Below the pieces are notes generated by a model. It saw nothing but the letters and a program-made list of their open reading frames with translations. It was not told the origin of the DNA and did no database searches. Both the position numbers and the translations under genes were made by a program. A stretch of 12,796 bases of DNA from an uncultured Clostridia bacterium (GTDB lineage Bacteria; Bacillota; Clostridia; Oscillospirales; Acutalibacteraceae): NCBI GenBank assembly GCA_904420155.1, contig CAJFUH010000008.1, positions 1-12,796 on the forward strand, given 5' to 3'. The number at the start of each line of letters is the position of its first letter. Position 1 is the first letter of the stretch. This document shows positions 5,016 through 10,453 of this stretch, one piece after another.

Positions 5016-6410
5016 TCAGAGATTTACACTATCAATGTGGCGGTTGGCTGAGGCATCTTCTGAAGGCCTAGAAAAATTTTGAAACAAGTTTTTCCTTTTC
5101 TTCCAATAATAGAAAATGCCTACGAAATCGGCCAGCACCCAACCGATGGGAATAGCCCACCAGATCCCTAATAAACCAAACGAAGGGTTTGGCGCCAAAC
5201 AATAGGCTAGGAGTACCCTGGTTCCCAATGAAATGACGGTTAACCATACGGAAATACCGGGCCGTCCGATGCCGCGGTAAAGCCCATAGAGCAGGAAAAG
5301 GCACCCGATTCCCCAATAACAGGCACTTTCGACGCGAAGATAGGTAACACCTGTGGAGATGATTTCGACATCTTCCGGTTTGACAAACATCAGCATAAGT
5401 TTATCCGCAAATAGCCAGACAAAGATAGAAACCACGATACAAAAACAAATGGATGCCGTCACAGCAGTCCGGATTCCCTGGCGGATTCTATTTTGTTGTC
5501 TAGCGCCGTAATTTTGGGCAATGAAAGTGGAAAAAGCATTTCCGAAATCCTGTACTGGCATATAGGCGAAGGAATCAATTTTAACTGCGGCTGCAAAAGC
5601 GGCCATCACCGTCACCCCAAAGCTATTCACCAAACCCTGTATTAGCAAAATACCGAAATTCATGATGGATTGTTGGACACAGGTCAACAGAGAATATTGG
5701 ACAATGGAATAAAATAGTGTTTTAGAAAAATGGAAGTGCTTTCTTTTTAACCGAATGAGGGGGACTTTCAGCAGGCAATACCCGATGATCCCAACAGCGG
5801 AAATCCCTTGGGCGATTATGGTTGCCCAAGCAGCGCCTGCAATCCCCATTTGAAATTGAAGAATAAATAGCAGGTCCAATACAATATTGACCAGGGTAGA
5901 AATCCCTAAAAAGACCAGAGGGATAAAAGAATTACCGATAGACCGCAGAAGAGAAGCAAAAAAATTATAAAGAAACGTGAAAAAAATTCCATAAAAAATG
6001 ATCTGCAAGTAGGTACGGGTATCTTCCAGGATATAAGAAGGGGTTTGCAGCAGCCTGAGCAGCGGGTTGATAAAAATTAAGGAAAGTACCTCAATCAGGA
6101 CAGCCACTAATCCTACAAAAAGAAAAGACGCTAAGAAACTGGATTGCAAAGGATCTTTTTTTTGCGCCCCAAAAAAAGTAGAGAATATCACGCTGCTTCC
6201 CATACACAATCCAAGAAGAATAGAAGTTAAAAAAGTCATCAGGGAGAAGGAGGAACCTACGGCGGCCAGCGCATCGGAGCCTAAAAACTGGCCGACGATC
6301 AGCGTATCGGTGATGTTGTAAAATTGTTGGAGAAGATTTCCAAGAATCATAGGCCCTGCAAACAGGAAGAGGGCTTTTGAAATGGAGCCGGAGGTTAAAT
6401 CTCTTTGCAT
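5016..6410 (-). CDS. MATE-family multidrug/Na+ or H+ antiporter
   Basis: A 464-residue integral membrane exporter of the MATE family (NorM/MepA/DinF type), which expels cationic or other small molecules using an ion gradient (family knowledge). The start MQRDLTSGSISKALFLFAGPMILGNLLQQFYNITDTLIVG is typical, and the second half repeats the pattern around SFAYMPVQDFGNAFSTFIAQNYGA. Length and about twelve hydrophobic segments match the family. The ribosome binding site (TAGGAA) is weak. The C-terminal tail (KKRKNLFQNFSRPSED...) is basic then polar, as expected on the cytoplasmic side. The gene is transcribed alone, away from the galactokinase gene. Its substrate cannot be told from sequence; MATE proteins of this subgroup are numerous in Clostridia. 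Confidence 0.93.
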   Translation of the reverse strand: MQRDLTSGSISKALFLFAGPMILGNLLQQFYNITDTLIVGQFLGSDALAAVGSSFSLMTFLTSILLGLCMGSSVIFSTFFGAQKKDPLQSSFLASFLFVGLVAVLIEVLSLIFINPLLRLLQTPSYILEDTRTYLQIIFYGIFFTFLYNFFASLLRSIGNSFIPLVFLGISTLVNIVLDLLFILQFQMGIAGAAWATIIAQGISAVGIIGYCLLKVPLIRLKRKHFHFSKTLFYSIVQYSLLTCVQQSIMNFGILLIQGLVNSFGVTVMAAFAAAVKIDSFAYMPVQDFGNAFSTFIAQNYGARQQNRIRQGIRTAVTASICFCIVVSIFVWLFADKLMLMFVKPEDVEIISTGVTYLRVESACYWGIGCLFLLYGLYRGIGRPGISVWLTVISLGTRVLLAYCLAPNPSFGLLGIWWAIPIGWVLADFVGIFYYWKKRKNLFQNFSRPSEDASANRHIDSVNL

Positions 6411-6458
6411 GTATATTCCTACTTTCGGTCTGAATTCTATTGTTTTTACGCAATTTCA

Positions 6459-6487
6459 ATAGTACCTTTTTTGAGAATCCCTGTCAA
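6459..6487 (-). promoter_or_regulatory. Promoter of the MATE gene, overlapping a palindrome
   Basis: On the minus strand a perfect -35 TTGACA (6487-6482), 17-bp spacer and -10 TACTAT (6464-6459) lie about 50 bp before the start codon. The -35 is inside the palindrome at 6478-6500. Confidence 0.7.
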
Positions 6488-6500
6488 GAATTGACAGGGA
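6478..6500. promoter_or_regulatory. Perfect 23-bp palindrome, likely operator
   Basis: TCCCTGTCAA (6478-6487) and TTGACAGGGA (6491-6500) are perfect inverted arms around GAA. The left arm contains the -35 of the MATE promoter, so a bound dimer would block it. It could also form an RNA hairpin in the leader of the galactokinase gene, but no U-tract follows closely. No regulator gene lies next to it. I found no convincing plus-strand promoter for the galactokinase gene here; the TTGACA of the right arm has no -10 at a proper distance. Confidence 0.55.
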
Positions 6501-6528
6501 ACAAGTTTTTGAGGGGAGAACGTTTCAT

Positions 6529-7809
6529 ATGAGACAGAAAGAAAAAAGAGAAGCTGTTTTTTCTAGCGATTCTTTTATCTCTTTATATGGAAAGAGCCAA
6601 ACAAGATTTCAAAAAGAACAAGAGCGCTATCACGAGATTGCCCGTCAATTTCGGAAAAGTTTTGGAGAAAAAGATCCCGTTCTGTTTTTCTCTGTGCCGG
6701 GACGGACGGAAATAGGGGGAAACCATACGGATCACCAGAATGGCTGTGTGGTTGCCGCTGCTGTAGATCTGGACATCGTGGCGGCAGTTGCCAAACGGGA
6801 AGATGGGATCATCCGTTTTTATTCTGAAGGATTTTCCGAGATGGATCAGATTGACACTGGGGATACACAAATACGCGAGGAAGAAAAAGGGACTTCAGCG
6901 GCGTTGTTGCGCGGAATTTGCCACCGAATGGTGCAATTGGGATATTCTATAGGAGGGTTTGACGCATACAGCTCCTCCCAGATTCCCCGGGGCTCTGGGT
7001 TATCCAGTTCCGCTGCCTTTGAAGTGTTGGTGGTAACGATCCTTAATCACTTGTACAACTATGGAAAGATTGACGTTGCGGCCACGGCCGCTATTTCCCA
7101 GTATGCTGAAAACTGCTTTTTTGGCAAGCCGTGTGGACTGATGGATCAAATGGCCTGCGCGGCGGGAGGGGTGGTAGGCATTGATTTTAAAGATCCCCTC
7201 CATCCCGCTCTGGAAAAAATTCCGTTTCGCTTACAAGAAGATGGATATACCCTCTTTATCGTTCATACCGGAGGAAGCCATGCGGATTTGACAGGGGAAT
7301 ACCAAGCGATCCAGCAGGAAATGAAACAAGTAGCCCAAGAGATGGGTAGGCAGGTATTAAGAGAATGTAAGGAAGAGGTTTTTTATCGAAAAATCCCGGA
7401 ACTTCGCAAAAAATTAGGAGATCGCGCAATCTTACGGGCTATTCACTTTTTTAATGAGAATAAGAGAGCCACGGAAGAAAAGGAAGCGCTTCAAAGAAAG
7501 GATTCTTCCGCTTTTTATAACCTGGTTTTGCAATCGGGACAGTCATCTTATCAGTATTTACAAAACTTATATGCTTGCCGGTATCCCAAGCAACAATCCA
7601 TCCCTTTGGCTTTGGCGCTGTCCGAAAGGCTTTTGGCGGGGACTGGAGGAGCATGGCGTGTCCATGGAGGAGGTTTTGCCGGGACCATCCAAGCGTTTGT
7701 ACCGCTTTCCTTGTCTCAAAGGTATCGCCAAGAAATGGAAACCGTTTTTGGGAAAGGCTCTTGTATGGAGCTATCCATTCGGGAACAAGGCGGTGTGTTG
7801 GTAGGATAG
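6529..7809 (+). CDS. Galactokinase-family GHMP sugar kinase
   Basis: A 426-residue cytoplasmic kinase expected to phosphorylate galactose or a related sugar at C1 with ATP. The GHMP pattern is complete: sugar-binding motif PGRTEIGGNHTDHQNG (57-72), ATP-binding RGSGLSSSAAFE (154-165), ENCFFGKPCGLMDQ (194-207) with the expected catalytic base D206, and a C-terminal Gly-rich motif WRVHGGGFAGT. In classic galactokinases the first motif reads GRVNLIGEHTDY; here the Glu that contacts the sugar is Asn (N65). The N-terminus is also longer by about 20-30 residues. GGGGAG lies 11 nt before the ATG. The divergent MATE gene and the nearby NahK-like gene are its neighbours; the latter has its own promoter. 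Galactose is the likeliest substrate, but the altered motif leaves room for another sugar. Confidence 0.88.
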   Translation: MRQKEKREAVFSSDSFISLYGKSQTRFQKEQERYHEIARQFRKSFGEKDPVLFFSVPGRTEIGGNHTDHQNGCVVAAAVDLDIVAAVAKREDGIIRFYSEGFSEMDQIDTGDTQIREEEKGTSAALLRGICHRMVQLGYSIGGFDAYSSSQIPRGSGLSSSAAFEVLVVTILNHLYNYGKIDVAATAAISQYAENCFFGKPCGLMDQMACAAGGVVGIDFKDPLHPALEKIPFRLQEDGYTLFIVHTGGSHADLTGEYQAIQQEMKQVAQEMGRQVLRECKEEVFYRKIPELRKKLGDRAILRAIHFFNENKRATEEKEALQRKDSSAFYNLVLQSGQSSYQYLQNLYACRYPKQQSIPLALALSERLLAGTGGAWRVHGGGFAGTIQAFVPLSLSQRYRQEMETVFGKGSCMELSIREQGGVLVG

Positions 7810-7837
7810 GACGGATGAAAACTAAAACTTTAAGCTG

Positions 7838-7885
7838 AAAACGCCTTCGCGATTTTGTATACATGGGATTGCAAAGGCGTTTTTT
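7838..7885 (+). terminator. Terminator of the galactokinase-family gene
   Basis: AAAACGCCTT (7838-7847) pairs with AAGGCG and the first T bases (7874-7883). The stem is prolonged by GCGAT / ATTGC and closed by a region containing the palindrome TGTATACA; six T follow the GC-rich stem. Confidence 0.82.
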
Positions 7886-8052
7886 CATACGAAAGGAAGA
7901 GGATTTTTGCCTAGTTGTACCCAAATTTCAAAAAATGCATAAAATAGAAAGAGGTTGTTCATGATACATAAAATTATGTAAGATAATATACCATTCAGGT
8001 GGCAGGAGAATGCAAGATTTTTGTGAAAATAGTAGGAAACGGGTCACTTCGA
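7886..8052. other. AT-rich intergenic stretch upstream of the NahK-like gene
   Basis: No gene is supported here; stop codons are frequent and no ribosome binding site precedes a credible frame. The one notable item is an inverted repeat TACATAA-AA-TTATGTA at 7965-7980, about 70 bp before the -35 of the next promoter, which could be a regulator site. Confidence 0.5.
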
Positions 8053-8080
8053 TTGACAATAGGGGAAAAAAAGATATAAT
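8053..8080 (+). promoter_or_regulatory. Sigma-A promoter of the NahK-like gene
   Basis: Perfect -35 TTGACA (8053-8058) and perfect -10 TATAAT (8075-8080) are separated by 16 bp. The transcript would start near 8087, giving an 85-nt leader. The consensus match predicts strong expression unless repressed. Confidence 0.85.
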
Positions 8081-8172
8081 TACAAATGGATTAATATGGA
8101 AAAATAGCTTACCTAACACAATATAAAAAGCCACATTGAATTTTAATGCGATGATATTAGGAGAGGATTGAA

Positions 8173-9294
8173 ATGGATAGGGCGACTTGCTGTTCTAAAG
8201 TGGATGAAGCGATTGCTAACATCCAATTTGATGGCGAATTAGTGGAGAAGAAGTTATTTGGAAATGGACATATCAACGATACCTTTCTGACGGTTTTTAA
8301 AAAGTCAGATGGGCATACCAAGAGATGTATCTTACAAAGGGTAAACCATAAAGTATTTAAAAAACCAGATGAATTGATGGAAAATATTTGGAACGTTACA
8401 GAATATTTGAAGAAAAAAATTATCGAACAGGGCGGAGACCCACGCAGAGAATCTTTAAGTGTGATCCCATCAAAAGACGGGAAGAGCTATTACCGGGATA
8501 GCATTGGATGTTATTGGAGGGGCTTCCAGTTTATTGAAGATGCAGTCAGTTACGATCAGGTAAACAGGCCGGAACAGTTTTATCAAAGCGCGGTGGCCTT
8601 TGGGCGCTTTCAGAATATGCTGGCGGACTACCCGGCGGAAACCTTGCATGAAACGATCCCCAATTTTCATAATACTCCTGCCCGGTTAGAGGCGTTGAAA
8701 AAAGCGGTTCAGGAAGATGTCATGGGGAGAGTAAAGGAAGTGCAGGAAGAACTGGAATTTATCCGTGAGCGGAGAGAAGATACTTATATTCTCATGGATA
8801 TGCTGAATAAAGGAGAACTTCCTTTGCGGGTTACCCATAATGACACCAAGCTCAACAATGTGATGCTGGACAGCGAGACAGGGAAAAGCCTGTGCGTAGT
8901 GGATTTGGATACGGTGATGCCAGGGCTGGCCCTCAACGATTTTGGCGATTCTATTCGATTTGGGGCCAGTACCGCCGCGGAAGATGAACCAGATCTATCC
9001 AAGGTTTGGCTGGATTTAACCTTGTTCGAATCTTATACCAAAGGCTTTTTGGACGCCTGCGGGGACAGCTTAACGGAAAAAGAATTGGATATGCTGCCCA
9101 TGGGTGCTAAAATCATGACGTTGGAATGTGGGATTCGTTTTTTGACGGATTATATTCAAGGAGATACTTATTTTAAAATTTCCCGGGAAGGGCACAATTT
9201 GGATCGCTGCCGCACACAGTTAAAATTAGTAGCGGATATGGAGCGTAAATGGTCCCAAATGGTATCTATTGTGGATAAATATCGTAAAAAATAG
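8173..9294 (+). CDS. nahK: N-acetylhexosamine 1-kinase (NahK-like)
   Basis: A 373-residue cytoplasmic kinase of the aminoglycoside-phosphotransferase fold. It resembles bifidobacterial NahK, which converts GlcNAc or GalNAc to the 1-phosphate in use of lacto-N-biose and galacto-N-biose. Shared features from memory of that family: FGNGHINDTF (29-38, nucleotide loop), CILQRVNHKVF (52-62), FHNTP (165-169), RVTHNDTKLNNVMLD (219-233) with the catalytic HND, VVDLDTVMPG (242-251) with the metal-binding Asp, FGDSIRFGASTAAEDE (257-272), TLECGIRFLTDYIQGDTYF (316-334) and HNLDRCRTQLKLV (341-353). The length is close to the family's about 360 residues. GGAGAGG lies 6 nt before the ATG. It is its own transcription unit after the galactokinase-family gene. 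Substrate assignment is by similarity only. Confidence 0.88.
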   Translation: MDRATCCSKVDEAIANIQFDGELVEKKLFGNGHINDTFLTVFKKSDGHTKRCILQRVNHKVFKKPDELMENIWNVTEYLKKKIIEQGGDPRRESLSVIPSKDGKSYYRDSIGCYWRGFQFIEDAVSYDQVNRPEQFYQSAVAFGRFQNMLADYPAETLHETIPNFHNTPARLEALKKAVQEDVMGRVKEVQEELEFIRERREDTYILMDMLNKGELPLRVTHNDTKLNNVMLDSETGKSLCVVDLDTVMPGLALNDFGDSIRFGASTAAEDEPDLSKVWLDLTLFESYTKGFLDACGDSLTEKELDMLPMGAKIMTLECGIRFLTDYIQGDTYFKISREGHNLDRCRTQLKLVADMERKWSQMVSIVDKYRKK

Positions 9295-9310
9295 AAATGA
9301 TAATATAGAC

Positions 9311-9345
9311 AAAGGGTATGGAGATTCTTTTTCCATACCCTTTTT
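9311..9345 (+). terminator. Terminator of the NahK-like gene
   Basis: AAAGGGTATGGA (9311-9322) and TCCATACCCTTT (9332-9343) form a perfect 12-bp stem with a 9-nt loop and end in a T-run. Confidence 0.92.
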
Positions 9346-9360
9346 ACATTCAGCCTTTAG

Positions 9361-9548
9361 GTAGTTGAGCGAAGCGAAACAAGCAACCACCCGCTATAGG
9401 GTGGCATGTAATACGAACATCCCTTGAGGGGCGGCAAAAGAGGCAAAGGCTTGAACCTTTGTAAAAAGGCGAAAGCCAGCGCCTTTAGACGCTGGCCGGT
9501 AACCTAGGCTTTTAGCCTTTGTGCAAACCACCCGTTTGACGGGTGGTT
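9361..9548. mobile_element. Hairpin-rich element, possibly a non-autonomous IS200/IS605-type relic or structured RNA
   Basis: A 190-bp non-coding unit between the NahK terminator and the metallopeptidase 3' end. Both ends carry the motif AACCACCCG, each within a hairpin: left CCACCC/GGGTGG (9387-9404), right AACCACCCGT/ACGGGTGGTT (9526-9548). Between them are CAAAGG/CCTTTG (9444-9461), a GGC-GAAA-GCC tetraloop stem (9468-9477), GCCAGCG/CGCTGGC (9475-9496) and AGGCT/AGCCT (9506-9517). At the left edge GTTG/CAAC (9364-9367, 9384-9387) can enclose GCGAAGCG. Palindromic ends without long terminal inverted repeats, and no transposase frame, fit small relatives of IS200/IS605 elements; the many stems also fit a folded RNA. 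No target duplication is visible, as expected for that family. Confidence 0.5.
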
Positions 9549-9554
9549 GTGATT

Positions 9555-10193
9555 TTATTCCGGAAAAATATCCAATATCTTCTCTAGGGACGCCGGCAAA
9601 GGAGAGGTTTGCTTTTTGAAAGAAGCAGCTTTTTCCCGGGACAAAATATAGATTTGTTCTAATTTTACCCCGTTTTGATATTGTTCCAATTCAAAAGAAA
9701 GGCTCTCCAGACGATGGGCGATGATGGTGCGGCTCACGCCGAACTGCTGAGCTAAGATTTGGAGGGCCCGTACCCGGTTGCTTTGCAAAACAGCGTGATA
9801 TCTGGCAGCCGATGGTAAAAAAAGGCGGTAAGGCACTAAGAGCTCGGCGGCGCCCTCGTTGGCCTGCCACTCGTAAGGGGAGATATCGTCATCCTGACAA
9901 AAAAATTGCCCTACCTGGCTATGTAAAAAATAGTGGATCATTTCGTGAGTTAACGTAAATCGCTGGGAGATTTCATTGCGGGAACTGTTTAAAATGATAA
10001 GAGCGGTCTCGCCGCGCAGCAACATTCCGGAAATTTTTTTGCTGTCCAATTCTCTTTGCACAATATGAAGATCCGGAAACATCTGCTGCAATTGAATTTG
10101 ATAGGTATCCAAGGATTTTGGAATATAGGGAAGATAAGACCGAATATGGTCTATTTCTCGATAGAGACCTTGTTTGGTAAGATAAGGTGTCAA
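9555..10193 (-). CDS. ImmA/IrrE-family zinc metallopeptidase (COG2856-like)
   Basis: A 212-residue cytoplasmic zinc peptidase. Relatives cleave or inactivate helix-turn-helix repressors (ImmA on mobile elements, IrrE in Deinococcus). The zinc motif is FTLTHEMIHYFLH (79-91) with H83, E84 and H87, followed by EWQANEGAAELLVP (108-121), which supplies the third acidic ligand. The end of the domain has a helix-turn-helix-like LAQQFGVSRTIIAHRLESL (147-165). The start is TTG at 10193, with AGGAAGAGG 5 nt before it and no ATG nearby. The expected partner, an XRE-type repressor gene, is not adjacent; instead addB lies divergently. It might be a remnant of a mobile element or a stress regulator; sequence alone does not decide. 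Confidence 0.86.
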   Translation of the reverse strand: MTPYLTKQGLYREIDHIRSYLPYIPKSLDTYQIQLQQMFPDLHIVQRELDSKKISGMLLRGETALIILNSSRNEISQRFTLTHEMIHYFLHSQVGQFFCQDDDISPYEWQANEGAAELLVPYRLFLPSAARYHAVLQSNRVRALQILAQQFGVSRTIIAHRLESLSFELEQYQNGVKLEQIYILSREKAASFKKQTSPLPASLEKILDIFPE

Positions 10194-10283
10194 TGCAACC
10201 TCTTCCTTTTCATGAAATAGAATTCCGCATGAAATCCTTACCTGTGAAAAACTCAGGAGTTGATTGATGAAAGGATTATATTT

Positions 10284-10312
10284 ATGATAAAAAATTTTAC
10301 AGAGTTTGTCAA
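10284..10312 (-). promoter_or_regulatory. Promoter of the metallopeptidase gene
   Basis: On the minus strand -35 TTGACA (10312-10307), 17-bp spacer and -10 TATCAT (10289-10284). It is the same pair of boxes as in front of the ArsR-family gene. Its spacer contains one copy of a 10-bp direct repeat, AATTTTACAG (10293-10302). Confidence 0.72.
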
Positions 10313-10333
10313 TCGAACACGGGAATTTTACAG
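10293..10333. repeat. Direct repeat AATTTTACAG, two copies 31 bp apart
   Basis: Identical 10-bp copies lie at 10293-10302 and 10324-10333, a start-to-start distance of 31 bp, about three helix turns. One is inside the minus-strand promoter and the other just upstream of it, in the region shared with addB. It may be a regulator binding pair; this is inferred from position. Confidence 0.4.
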
Positions 10334-10350
10334 CACAAAAGTTCTAAAAT

Positions 10351-10378
10351 TTGTTTTACATACGGAATATGCTATAAT
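10351..10378 (+). promoter_or_regulatory. Promoter of addB
   Basis: A perfect TATAAT (10373-10378) is preceded by TGC (extended -10), with TTGTTT (10351-10356) 16 bp upstream as a weak -35. It leaves a leader of about 70 nt before the addB start. Confidence 0.65.
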
Positions 10379-10453
10379 AAAAACGTATTTTCAAAGATAG
10401 TATGATGATGAGAAAAGAATGCGATTTTAGGTAGGAAATAGGAGGTGTAATCT

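Noticed and set aside
6091..6459. 122-codon minus-strand frame over the MATE start
   Set aside because: It is an out-of-frame reading of the MATE gene and its leader; the MATE frame is the conserved one. I also found no frameshift in the MATE gene.
7451..7924. 157-codon minus-strand frame antisense to the galactokinase-family gene and its terminator
   Set aside because: It runs antisense over a conserved gene and a terminator and has no family features.
7886..8172. Catabolite-repression (cre) site before the NahK-like gene
   Set aside because: I looked for the TGNAANCGNTNNCA pattern around the promoter and leader and found no good match.
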